A DNA stretch of 33,213 bases. Origin: Candidatus Kapaibacterium sp. GTDB lineage: Bacteria > Bacteroidota > Ignavibacteria > Kapaibacteriales > Kapaibacteriaceae. Both the position numbers and the translations under genes were made by a program. This document shows, piece after piece, positions 10,101 to 17,132 of this stretch; the first letter of the stretch is position 1, and each line of letters begins with the position of its first letter. The DNA is taken from assembly GCA_026390655.1 (NCBI GenBank), contig JAPLFN010000113.1, positions 12,951-46,163 of the forward strand, given 5' to 3'. A model generated the notes under the pieces. It saw nothing but the letters and a program-made list of their open reading frames with translations. It had not been told where the DNA came from and ran no database searches.

Positions 10101-10256
10101 ACCACGGGTGGTCTCTAGAACCTTAACCGTGGCTCCGGGGACGGGCTTGCCATCTTTATCCGTGACCTTTCCGGTCAGAATACCGGTAATGCCAGCCCAA
10201 GATGCTGTGGAGGCGGCAACAAGTATGATCGCAACAAGGAGGTACTGACGCACCAT
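7122..10256 (-). CDS. TonB-dependent receptor with carboxypeptidase-regulatory-like domain
   Basis: A 1044-residue outer-membrane receptor. The start at ATG 10256 is preceded by GAGGAGAAG and opens a signal peptide (MVRQYLLVAIILVAASTASWAG). Domains in order: a carboxypeptidase-regulatory-like beta-sandwich (residues ~23-105; GKVTDKDGKPVPGATVKV), a TonB plug (~125-240, with NFVVRGSRTTETQVLVDGL), and a long beta-barrel ending in aromatic YFAVAFRF. A perfect EF-hand-type loop, DFNRDGRVTPEE, lies near the C-terminus. The domain order matches SusC-like and related receptors, but no SusD partner is present; instead a giant surface protein and a PorV-like barrel follow. The substrate cannot be inferred. 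It lies 47 nt after the Asp-box T9SS protein gene. Confidence 0.88.
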   Translation of the reverse strand: MVRQYLLVAIILVAASTASWAGITGILTGKVTDKDGKPVPGATVKVLETTRGGITKLDGKFTIVNITAGSYDVRVTAVGFDTVTKRLTIVADQTLAVNFTVSQGGVRMKTIDVSAEREMIRSTDVGTARVMSGDDMTKIARDNVASALGLNAGIRASGNNFVVRGSRTTETQVLVDGLTVTDQFTGGLGNSGSTVSAAMPSPFATQEVQAQTGGFGAEYGNAIGGIVNTVVKTGKTDKYEGLVRWRKDVPFLFGKAGNGIEAGYPLEDVVDVTFGGPLGFNRSTFFIAVRNTYQNYRNFGLQVLDPIGNNLGMQPNNRTWSRNITGRMRFQLDDNVALLVGGMYGLVNGERNSWSWMYANDQGYATDQAGNVIAGAQPNGTPERNAKQIVVQEFSSNAFAQINHTLGSSTVYEIRGSYNGKTTETAKRKSLDAPGLFNGFDLYYPVDNMSFNDSAYINGESNKILDPYDYLRQTGYTEDGYVKIETTKRNPITGYVEGPPDFQSTNNPYGLYSYFASHGNEGGVDFRVAKFFQVDGNITSTQEFGDTRHVFKAGFEFRSLNLARHSNSSPWDGAPFYDVYGNLYGGNLYFDTQDGNPQAVAAKAESEKPYTPTTGALFVQDQIIFKGLVFTPGVRLDYLNADALYRNSYDQFYPFGDTVGFSTAKAKLYISPRISITFPITERQNFQLSYGVYYQAPPWSDFYDSFNAFQLRGSQTLGNPNMEMQRTNQYQVAYNQQLTDNLAITVTGYYKDIYNQSGLAYVRVVPVPFYQRVLADYGSSRGVEFTFQNRLTDNWQFNVNYTLSSARGTANASSTSVALDPYTGQPAYPVTDFPLDFDIRNRVNGSFGFSWGNDEGPSIGGITFLEYFNINVSGSWQTGLPYTPVNLRGQSAGEINSARYPSNWSSEMRITRTIPLDGFLGGHTAVDISLDVTNLFNFTNAIFFYPTTGSPDLDGNSLARQPSDFPAVTYYEKADPGNKATISTNQYDRVGKRLYQPLVDFNRDGRVTPEETYMGYLEYKNDVIARRPNYQYPRTAYFAVAFRF

Positions 10257-10303
10257 TATTCTTCTCCTCAAGGACTCGATGGACAGAGTTTCGAAATTTC
10301 GGA

Positions 10304-12322
10304 TCAACGCACGATCACAAGTGGAACTGCAGAACGGAGACCGTTCTGCTCAACGATGCAATGATATGTTCCTGCGCTTAGAGCATGGGTTGCCAAGACA
10401 ACATCCCACTCACCTTGTGTTGACGGACTTTGCGATGTCATGATGGTCTCTCCCAGTGTCGTGAGAAGAGACACGGTGATCGTACCACCAGTTACTGATG
10501 CGATGCGAATAGTCGCATTATCGCGTGCAGGGTTTGGCATAACGCTGATCGTAGCATGTAATGTGCGCTCTTCGTCAACGCTATTTACCGCGGTGAGTTT
10601 GGCAACATCATATGCAAGCATCATCACCTTTGCTGCCTCTGCTGGCAACTCCACGTTTGTCACGTGATCGCCCGGCGTTGTTGCCGCGCTATAGCCAATG
10701 TACATGCGACCGTTGATAACCTCGTCGCACAACGTACCATATTGACAGCTCACACCAGCCGGAGTGATATCGGTAGGTGCGGACCAAATGTTAAATCCTG
10801 CCGGCTTGTAGGTAGCCCATACATGACCGTTTAATCCATCAACTTGAGAGAGCGTGTCCGGCTCTGTTTGTTGATTTCCACCAGTTGTATCAGTTATAAC
10901 ACTGGTTACATCACCATTCTTCCAAGAGCCATACACGCAATAGATATCATTCGCGGCATTTATTCCAAGCTGTGGCCATCTGCTCGCACCATCAAAGGAA
11001 CGAAGATTCATCGGATACCCTGCACCGTCCCAAGCGGATCCACAAGGGGGCGCCATGAAATACAGGTTTTGCTCACCCTGCTTCGTGTAGAGCATTCCCA
11101 TTGATCTGATGTTCGCTCTCGTATTAACCACGAAGATCGAACCAGTGCGCGTGCCGTTTGTGTCTTTGCGAACAACATACGATGGAACCACTCCCATCAC
11201 GTAATGGGTAGCTCCATCACTGTCAATGATCACATCCACATGGCCATTAGGCGTAGGGACGGTATCGGAATACACGGAAAAAGTTCCATACTGATTGAAG
11301 GAGGAATCAATGTCCGTGTAGTTCGGCGAAAAGATAATTCTGGCACTGTCAGACGGCCACGTAGCACCACCATCTGTAGAAGTGCGCGAGAACAACCGCA
11401 ACGATCCATCTGTGTATGTGATCACTGCCTTGTTGCCTCGAGCAGTTACCGCGTACGTGTCACCGCCGAGTCCACTTTGGAGTGCCCCTTCAGGTGCGTT
11501 CGGACCCGTGAACAGAATCTCGGAGGCCCATGTGAAACCCCCATCTGTTGAACGACGGTAGGCAACTTGATTCTGAGCGCTTCCTGATATAATTGTTCTG
11601 TTGTAGATCAGGTGCGTATTGCCCTGCCCATCAACAGCTGCCCTAGCCCATACCGCGGAGTCAGATGGAGACGTTACTTCTTTTCGCAAAACCGGCTGAT
11701 CACCAAGACCAGAATTTCCGTAGAAACGGACTGGCGTATGCGATGGCGTGCCAATGTTTCCATCCTTATACTGAACAATCGACGGCCATCCGGCACGAAG
11801 TGTTTCAACTTTTTGCCAGTCATCAACGCCGAGCTCTGGTGCGTCCGGACTGTTGACAATAAGAAACGTGTAATGCGTTCCACGATTATTACCAGCGAAT
11901 CCCGGAATGCGTGTGGCAGCATCTCGTGTGCTATCCTTTGACGTCATCCACACCATTTGCACATACTTGTCTGGACCATCCGGTGTATACACGAGTCTGT
12001 TGGACATCGCACCGTTCGTTTGAAAGTCGTAATAGGTGAAGCCAACCTGAATTCCGGGTAATCCCGCTTGCACTGCGTCAACGATCTTCGGCATTGTGGT
12101 ATGAAGAATTGGAGACGTCACAGCCTGACGATACTCCTCAGCTCCGCCCGTTGTTGAAACATTACCAACGGTCTGCCGTACTGCGCTACTGATGGACTCC
12201 GTGGAGCGCGGAAGAGAGGTTGGTTGAACAACGATGGATCGCTGAGCAATCGTTGCCATACTGGCAGCAACGAAAACCAACAATGTAACTGACGTATAGA
12301 AGTGCGTACGTGAACGGTTCAT
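10304..12322 (-). CDS. T9SS type A sorting domain protein with Asp-box (BNR/sialidase-like) repeats
   Basis: A 672-residue secreted protein with a signal peptide (TSVTLLVFVAASMATIAQ). Two Asp-box repeats of the S-x-D-x-G-x-x-W type are visible: STDGGFTW (258-265) and STDGGATW (315-322), pointing to a beta-propeller like those of exo-sialidases and other BNR proteins. I did not find the sialidase FRIP motif or arginine triad, so enzymatic activity is not supported. Residues ~582-672 are a type A T9SS sorting domain: SVMPNPARDNATIRI, then LSAGTYHCIVEQNG and a final basic residue. It should therefore be exported and attached to the cell surface or released. The start is preceded by GGAG. It is the first gene after the sigma/anti-sigma pair (74-nt gap). 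Confidence 0.82.
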   Translation of the reverse strand: MNRSRTHFYTSVTLLVFVAASMATIAQRSIVVQPTSLPRSTESISSAVRQTVGNVSTTGGAEEYRQAVTSPILHTTMPKIVDAVQAGLPGIQVGFTYYDFQTNGAMSNRLVYTPDGPDKYVQMVWMTSKDSTRDAATRIPGFAGNNRGTHYTFLIVNSPDAPELGVDDWQKVETLRAGWPSIVQYKDGNIGTPSHTPVRFYGNSGLGDQPVLRKEVTSPSDSAVWARAAVDGQGNTHLIYNRTIISGSAQNQVAYRRSTDGGFTWASEILFTGPNAPEGALQSGLGGDTYAVTARGNKAVITYTDGSLRLFSRTSTDGGATWPSDSARIIFSPNYTDIDSSFNQYGTFSVYSDTVPTPNGHVDVIIDSDGATHYVMGVVPSYVVRKDTNGTRTGSIFVVNTRANIRSMGMLYTKQGEQNLYFMAPPCGSAWDGAGYPMNLRSFDGASRWPQLGINAANDIYCVYGSWKNGDVTSVITDTTGGNQQTEPDTLSQVDGLNGHVWATYKPAGFNIWSAPTDITPAGVSCQYGTLCDEVINGRMYIGYSAATTPGDHVTNVELPAEAAKVMMLAYDVAKLTAVNSVDEERTLHATISVMPNPARDNATIRIASVTGGTITVSLLTTLGETIMTSQSPSTQGEWDVVLATHALSAGTYHCIVEQNGLRSAVPLVIVR

Positions 12323-12380
12323 TCTGACTCCAGGTTTACTATTTCATTATCGGACGATTTCTCGTTGGGTCGCAATATAC

Positions 12381-12398
12381 AATGGTTTTTAAACCATT
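12381..12398. repeat. DNA palindrome at the end of the anti-sigma gene
   Basis: AATGGTTT-TT-AAACCATT is a perfect 8-bp inverted repeat with a 2-nt centre. It overlaps the TAA stop of the anti-sigma gene and lies 59 nt upstream of the Asp-box/T9SS gene start. With so small a centre and no U-run after it (GTATATTGC follows on the minus strand), it looks more like a protein-binding operator than a strong terminator. A weak terminator cannot be excluded. Confidence 0.4.
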
Positions 12399-13590
12399 AC
12401 GGGGTGATTTGAATGCCTGCAACTGCACTCAGGAGAAATCCGACCGACGAGCTGTTAATGGTTCCTCCTGAGGACTGAATGCCGGAAGAGAGTGATCTGG
12501 CCTCAGCACCAATGGAAAATGAGAGCCACTTCTGAATTCGGACCTGCCCCGTCAACCGACCAAATCCAGTCAGCCCCACCTCATCTACGCCAACACCGGC
12601 CTTTGCCTGAAGCTCCCCGATGCTTGTTCGGAACAACGACTGTTGAATAAAGGCTGTGCCCCACAGGCGAGTAACGGACTGGGTTGTACTAAGTGACTGC
12701 TTTGTGTACTCATTTGGCGGTGCGGGCTCGAGTTTCGTTGTATGCCCATCTTCTCCATTGATTCGGCTGGCATGAACGGCAGAGGGATCGCGGTTGCTGA
12801 TGTTTGCCGTAGTCGAAACGGCATTTGCATACGAAAGAGATCCGAATTCCAAGCCGACCGTAGTGTTACTACTTACTTTGTAGCCTATGCTTTGTGCCAC
12901 GATGGTTGTGTTCGATAGCGATGGGTCACTGCTTCCAATTCCGGCTCCCACATAGGTGCCGAGAACCATGGCTAGGCTTGGCTTTGTTGGCTCTTCCACC
13001 CATTCTGGCTCTACCCGGACCGGATCAGTAGCCACGGGCACTGATACAACAGATGCCATTGCTTCATCTGTCGCCACTGGGAGATCCTCCACGAATTGAA
13101 TTTCGCTTGCTTGTGGAGTTGACGTTAGGCTTCCCGAATTGAATGTCGCCAGCGACAGTTCAGCTCTTGGCCTGGGGCCGACCAAGGTTCTGCTATCGAG
13201 GACGTCGGACTTATGCACGGCAGCCACTTCGGCCTTTTCTCCATCAATGAACAACAGATCGGGCTCACCAATGGGGATGCTGACAAGAAGAACAAGGGCC
13301 AAGGCCATTGCTAGGGGGCGCCCCATTCGCGAAACACTCTTAATGGCTGGGAGCTCCAATGGTGCGGCAGAAGCCTCAATGCGGGCAAAAACTGCCGTAA
13401 GAGTATCCCTTCTTGCGTCCTCCGGCACCTCAAAGGGATCGGCACATGACATGGCTATGTGAATCAGGATCGCGGCATCGAACGCTTCTTTCGCAGACGG
13501 GTCTTCCGACAACCGTTTCCGCAACTCCACGTCCTCCTCTATAGAGAGATCGCCATCAAGATATTTTGATACAAGAATATCGGGTATCAT
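12397..13590 (-). CDS. Probable dual-membrane-spanning anti-sigma factor (Dma-like)
   Basis: A 397-residue protein whose ATG overlaps the TGA of the ECF sigma gene (ATGA), the classical sigma/anti-sigma arrangement. Residues 1-75 (MIPDILVSKYLDGDLSIEED, then ELRKRLSEDP) are a soluble helical region like the cytoplasmic part of anti-sigma factors, but no HxxxCxxC zinc motif is present. One transmembrane helix lies at ~92-108 (PLAMALALVLLVSIPIG). Residues ~109-203 are a low-complexity Val/Glu/Pro/Thr-rich linker. Residues ~204-397 contain about eight amphipathic strands (for example YVGAGIG, NTTVGLEFGSLSY, GELQAKAGVGVDEVG, WLSFSIGAEARS, SVGFLLSAVAGIQITP), consistent with a small outer-membrane barrel. 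The layout (cytoplasmic domain, inner-membrane helix, periplasmic linker, outer-membrane barrel) matches the Dma anti-sigma factors described in Bacteroides thetaiotaomicron. Assignment rests on layout and neighbour, not on a database match. Confidence 0.65.
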   Translation of the reverse strand: MIPDILVSKYLDGDLSIEEDVELRKRLSEDPSAKEAFDAAILIHIAMSCADPFEVPEDARRDTLTAVFARIEASAAPLELPAIKSVSRMGRPLAMALALVLLVSIPIGEPDLLFIDGEKAEVAAVHKSDVLDSRTLVGPRPRAELSLATFNSGSLTSTPQASEIQFVEDLPVATDEAMASVVSVPVATDPVRVEPEWVEEPTKPSLAMVLGTYVGAGIGSSDPSLSNTTIVAQSIGYKVSSNTTVGLEFGSLSYANAVSTTANISNRDPSAVHASRINGEDGHTTKLEPAPPNEYTKQSLSTTQSVTRLWGTAFIQQSLFRTSIGELQAKAGVGVDEVGLTGFGRLTGQVRIQKWLSFSIGAEARSLSSGIQSSGGTINSSSVGFLLSAVAGIQITP

Positions 13591-14156
13591 TTTTCGTGCA
13601 GCACTACGGCTGCGAGAAGTTTGCGCATAGCAAGGCGGGCTCGGTGAACTCGAACCTTTGCCAATGAAAGGTCAATTGAGCAGATTTCGGCGATCTCCTG
13701 ATACGAATGTCCTTCGTACTCACGTAGGAGAAGCGCCTCTCTCAGGGTAACGGGTAGGCATCGCATCGCCCGATCGATCTCATCACGCAGTGCCACGTCG
13801 CCTTCAACGTCTTCTTTCCAAGCATGAGCCCCTTCATCAAAGGAGTCATGGGTCTTCCGTTGAGCCCTGATCACGTTGAGGCAGGTTCTGCGGGCGATGA
13901 CGAACAACCATGAGCGGACGTTATCGCCACGTAGTTCTTGGCGGTGCTCGTAAAAACGAATGAAGGTGTCCTGGAAAGCGTCTTTCGCAGCAGCCTCATC
14001 GTTGAGCATGTGCCTGCAGAAACGGTAGACTGCCGCCTCATAGAGATCGTAAATGCTTCGAAACGCATCGCGGTCTCCCACACGAAAAGCTGCCACCAAC
14101 GTGGACATCTCTTCAGATGGTATCGGTCTGCCAATATGGTTGGTTCTTCCGCGCAT
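13587..14156 (-). CDS. ECF-type RNA polymerase sigma factor
   Basis: A 189-residue sigma-70 family factor with only regions 2 and 4, the ECF layout. Region 2 is clear: DAFQDTFIRFYEH (residues 59-71) and RSWLFVIARRTCLNVIR (81-97). Region 4 spans ~134-180, with LPVTLREALLLREYEGHSY, the helix-turn-helix EIAEICSIDLSLAKVRVHRA and a basic end. It directs RNA polymerase to a dedicated promoter set and is probably held inactive by the anti-sigma protein encoded by the overlapping next gene. The ATG at 14156 has AGGA placed unusually close to it; an internal ATG at 14108 also precedes region 2. An inverted repeat sits immediately upstream of the start. No target promoter could be defined from this window. 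Confidence 0.92.
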   Translation of the reverse strand: MRGRTNHIGRPIPSEEMSTLVAAFRVGDRDAFRSIYDLYEAAVYRFCRHMLNDEAAAKDAFQDTFIRFYEHRQELRGDNVRSWLFVIARRTCLNVIRAQRKTHDSFDEGAHAWKEDVEGDVALRDEIDRAMRCLPVTLREALLLREYEGHSYQEIAEICSIDLSLAKVRVHRARLAMRKLLAAVVLHEK

Positions 14157-14160
14157 TTCC

Positions 14161-14186
14161 TGTCAACCGTGGTTGTAAGGTTGACA
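14161..14186. repeat. Inverted repeat overlapping the sigma-gene leader
   Basis: TGTCAACC (14161-14168) and GGTTGACA (14179-14186) form a perfect 8-bp inverted repeat with a 10-nt spacer. Its downstream arm ends 4 nt before the sigma factor start codon, touching the only Shine-Dalgarno-like bases (AGGA). It could be a repressor or autoregulatory operator, or an mRNA hairpin that limits translation of the sigma factor. No U-run follows it, so it is not a typical terminator of the upstream gene. Confidence 0.5.
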
Positions 14187-14204
14187 AGGCGGAAGAGCGA
14201 AGAG

Positions 14205-14912
14205 TTACACTTTTTGCAGGGAGACCACCCAACTGACGAGCGTGAAGGCACCCAGGATCAGACGCGTAATGAACCACACTACAGCTCCCACAACAATGCC
14301 GTATCGGCGGTGCAGGCCGCCCCACGTTGAAAGAGCAATTGCAATAGCTATGTATTGCCAAAGAGAGAAAAGGCTGATGCGCTGTAGCCATGTAAAGAGC
14401 ATGGGGGCATCAATGGGGCTAACAAACAACCCAGCATGAAGTCCGGCGCGAGCGGAATGAAAATAGATGTGTCCTGCAACAGAGACGAGAAGATCGAGAC
14501 CTTGGATTATCGCGGACGACGAGACCGCAACGATAGCCATGCTATACGTAACGGGTGCGTTGGTCATGAATCGCATAGCAATGAGAAAGAAACCGGCAAG
14601 CGCAGCCGTAGTTCCAATCGTGACCATCAACGCTCCGCCAAGTGCGCCAGTGAACTGTCTTTGCGGTGTTGATAGATCGAGTTGAGCGTCTTTTGCAACC
14701 GGCAACATTTCTGTGAGCTGGGAAAGTGTTCGTGACTCCGCCACAAGTGCGGGATCACCATTTTCAAGTATGGCACACCATGTACTTACTGCCACAATGA
14801 GCAAGACGGCTACGGCGAAGATCGCCGTAGCCGCTTGTGATGTTGCTTCCTGAACTCTCCAAGGAGCGCGAACTCCGTGCCAAAGTGCTTTGCCGGCTGC
14901 AATGATGCGCAC
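14205..14912 (-). CDS. Polytopic membrane protein, Yip1-like
   Basis: A 235-residue integral membrane protein with about five hydrophobic segments (roughly 28-47, 88-112, 120-147, 178-200, 208-232). The layout and the segment LFSLWQYIAIAIALSTWGG resemble bacterial Yip1-domain proteins, where a 'NPF..WQ/Y' stretch precedes the last helices; the match is weak. The start is GTG at 14912, preceded at a good distance by AAGGGG that overlaps the TAA of the upstream M16 gene (12-nt gap). It lies between the M16 peptidase pair and the sigma factor gene, so cotranscription with either is likely. No catalytic motif is visible; a role in membrane trafficking or transport is only suggested by the family name. 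Confidence 0.5.
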   Translation of the reverse strand: MRIIAAGKALWHGVRAPWRVQEATSQAATAIFAVAVLLIVAVSTWCAILENGDPALVAESRTLSQLTEMLPVAKDAQLDLSTPQRQFTGALGGALMVTIGTTAALAGFFLIAMRFMTNAPVTYSMAIVAVSSSAIIQGLDLLVSVAGHIYFHSARAGLHAGLFVSPIDAPMLFTWLQRISLFSLWQYIAIAIALSTWGGLHRRYGIVVGAVVWFITRLILGAFTLVSWVVSLQKV

Positions 14913-14924
14913 GTGCAGAGCCCC

Positions 14925-17129
14925 TTACTTTTTTTGTGGAGTGAAAAGTGAATCGTCAATCGACGCATTCACTTCGTACGCAGAATTCATCGTTAACGAG
15001 TAGATGCTGTTTTGAATACGGGTGACCGATGGGAACTTCACGCCTGCGACAGTTACAAAATCTTCGTATTTCTCAACAGTAGTAAGAATGCCGCGCTGTG
15101 TTGACTCATCTTTTTCAAGACGCACAACAAGCATGGTCTTCTCGTCAAGGTAATAGCGATCTGTGCGTTCAAATGGGCTTGACGCTTGAACTACGATCAA
15201 GCCGTTTTCATTCCACTTCACAACCACTTGGTAACCATCCTGCACAAGCGTTGCAAATGGGAAGATCCTCGCATCTAGGATCAACGCACCTGCTTCTAAT
15301 TTGCTTTGCTCACCGGCCGGTCCGTCCATCATTGAGACCCAGGCAGACTTGCCATCTACCCACTGAGTCTGCTTCATTGTGCCTAGATCGATCGCGGACT
15401 TCTCCTGCTTGGCAGATGTAACCGTGCGCTGGAACGTGCCCTTCATGTCACTCCCCTGCATGGACATCTTTGCAGTGCCACTGATCACCAGGCTTTTTAT
15501 CGATGCCACCGCGGCACTTCCACCAATTGCCTCTATATACTTCTCAACAAGTTGATCATATGTCATTGCAACCTTGGGGTATTGAACAGGCGCTGCCGGC
15601 TCAAGGTCTAAGGTAAAGTCCTTGATCGGACCAAATTGCTCAAGCTTAGAACGAATATCCGGGCTCCCAACTACAACGAGTCGTGTGTTGAACATCCCCA
15701 GGTAACGTCCTGCTGCCTCCTGAACATCGCCAACACCCAGCGCCTCAAGGCGTGATGTGTAATTCACTACCTCATCGATCGGCACATCATTTAACCACGA
15801 ATTCTGCAGAACCGCAGCGACGGTACTCGCGCGCTCAAATGCGATCTGATATTGTCCAACTTCTGAGGCAACACGGCGTGCGAGTGCCTGCTCATCAGGT
15901 CCCTCTGAAGCAAGCTTTCTGAGCTCACGATAGATTACTGCCACTGCAGAATCAGTAACAGCGGATCGCACTTCAGCACCAACAGCAATGCGATTGTATC
16001 GGCGACCTCGCGTTAACACTGAGAACGGCGAATAGGTGTACGAATAGGTTTCGCGCAGGGTATTAAACAGCAGACTGCCGAACCCGCCACCGATATAGCC
16101 GGTCATAATTTGAGCGGCAGAATAGTCGCGCTCACGTACCGCAGGTCCTGCAGCACAAACTATTACCGCACTCTGCACAGCCCCCTTGCGCGGAACGAAG
16201 TATACGCCGGCCGGCTCGGTTCGTATTGGAGGGAATTCGGTTTCAGGACGAGTGCCTTTTTCCCACATGGAGAAGTACTTCTGAAGGAGATCGCGCGCCT
16301 CCTTTTCATTGATATCGCCCACAATGGCAATTGAAGCTGAGTTTGGACGGACATAGTCGCTATGAAATGCAACAATGTCTTCACGAGTAACGGCCTTAAT
16401 AGACCCTTCGGACGTCCGCCGAGCTAGTGGGTTGTTCATCCCGTAGATCACCTTTCGCGACAATGCTTGGGCTAGCTCAGCAGGTCGGGATCGTCTGCTT
16501 GCTACACTCGACTGATATTGAGTCTTGAGTTTGTCGAGTTCTTCCTCTGCAAATGTTGGTTCGCGCAGTTGCTCACTCAAGATGGCAAGCACTGTATTGG
16601 TGTGACGTTTGAGAAACGATGCATTGATTGTCATCGATTCACCAGCAGAAGACACGCTGATGTTTGCGCCAACACCATCTAGTGTTTCCGCGATCTGCCC
16701 TGCCGTCCGATTCTTTGTTCCCTTGCCAAGCATATCGCCCGAGATTGCAGCCGTTCCCTCTTTGCCTCTTGGATCATATGCATCGCCACCACGAATGACG
16801 ATGTTGAACGTAAGAGTTGGTTGCTCGTGATTTTCAAGCAGGTATACATGAAGTCCGTTGGACAACGTGAAGTCTTTGTATTCCGGGAATACAAACGCCG
16901 TGCCGGACAATGCCTTCGGCCGAACATTGAGATTCGGCGGATCAATCTTTTCTTCAACTACTCCAGATGAATCTTTTGAGGGGGCTTGCACTGCCGCGGG
17001 GGTCTTTGCCTTCTTTGTCGACTTCTTCTTCGTTGTTTGCGCATTCCCCGTGTAGGCAATAACTGCAAACAAACACATGACCGAGAAAATGGATCGTGAT
17101 AGCATAACATTCAATGTAGTGGTGTTCAT
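14925..17129 (-). CDS. M16 peptidase-like protein, metal site lost, with C-terminal LolA-like extension
   Basis: A 734-residue exported protein (signal peptide MNTTTLNVMLSRSIFSVMCL... to ~GNAQ) followed by a Lys-rich linker (TTKKKSTKKAK). Residues ~83-530 have the M16 fold (FTLSNGLHVYLLENHEQP), but the HxxEH zinc motif is replaced by AISGD (128-132), so all ligands of the inverzincin motif are missing. Like the non-catalytic subunit of mitochondrial processing peptidase and of paired bacterial M16B enzymes, it probably serves as substrate-binding partner for the active M16 encoded just upstream (3-nt gap). Residues ~540-734 (YIEAIGGSAAVASIKSLVISG onward) form an additional beta-rich domain resembling LolA/outer-membrane lipoprotein-sorting proteins, often found after M16 domains in this group. 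The start has AAGGGG upstream. Confidence 0.85.
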   Translation of the reverse strand: MNTTTLNVMLSRSIFSVMCLFAVIAYTGNAQTTKKKSTKKAKTPAAVQAPSKDSSGVVEEKIDPPNLNVRPKALSGTAFVFPEYKDFTLSNGLHVYLLENHEQPTLTFNIVIRGGDAYDPRGKEGTAAISGDMLGKGTKNRTAGQIAETLDGVGANISVSSAGESMTINASFLKRHTNTVLAILSEQLREPTFAEEELDKLKTQYQSSVASRRSRPAELAQALSRKVIYGMNNPLARRTSEGSIKAVTREDIVAFHSDYVRPNSASIAIVGDINEKEARDLLQKYFSMWEKGTRPETEFPPIRTEPAGVYFVPRKGAVQSAVIVCAAGPAVRERDYSAAQIMTGYIGGGFGSLLFNTLRETYSYTYSPFSVLTRGRRYNRIAVGAEVRSAVTDSAVAVIYRELRKLASEGPDEQALARRVASEVGQYQIAFERASTVAAVLQNSWLNDVPIDEVVNYTSRLEALGVGDVQEAAGRYLGMFNTRLVVVGSPDIRSKLEQFGPIKDFTLDLEPAAPVQYPKVAMTYDQLVEKYIEAIGGSAAVASIKSLVISGTAKMSMQGSDMKGTFQRTVTSAKQEKSAIDLGTMKQTQWVDGKSAWVSMMDGPAGEQSKLEAGALILDARIFPFATLVQDGYQVVVKWNENGLIVVQASSPFERTDRYYLDEKTMLVVRLEKDESTQRGILTTVEKYEDFVTVAGVKFPSVTRIQNSIYSLTMNSAYEVNASIDDSLFTPQKK

Positions 17130-17132
17130 GGC

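Noticed and set aside
9805-10248. A 147-codon plus-strand open frame opposite the TonB receptor N-terminus.
   Set aside because: Its low-complexity Ser/Thr/Val/Arg composition is typical of an antisense shadow, and the receptor frame is certain.
10292-10301. CGAAATTTCG palindrome between the Asp-box gene and the TonB receptor gene.
   Set aside because: A 10-bp A/T-rich palindrome is expected by chance in a window of this size and no other promoter signal accompanies it.
14925-17129. The M16 gene without HxxEH considered as a pseudogene.
   Set aside because: The frame is intact over 734 codons and paired inactive M16 subunits are an established arrangement.
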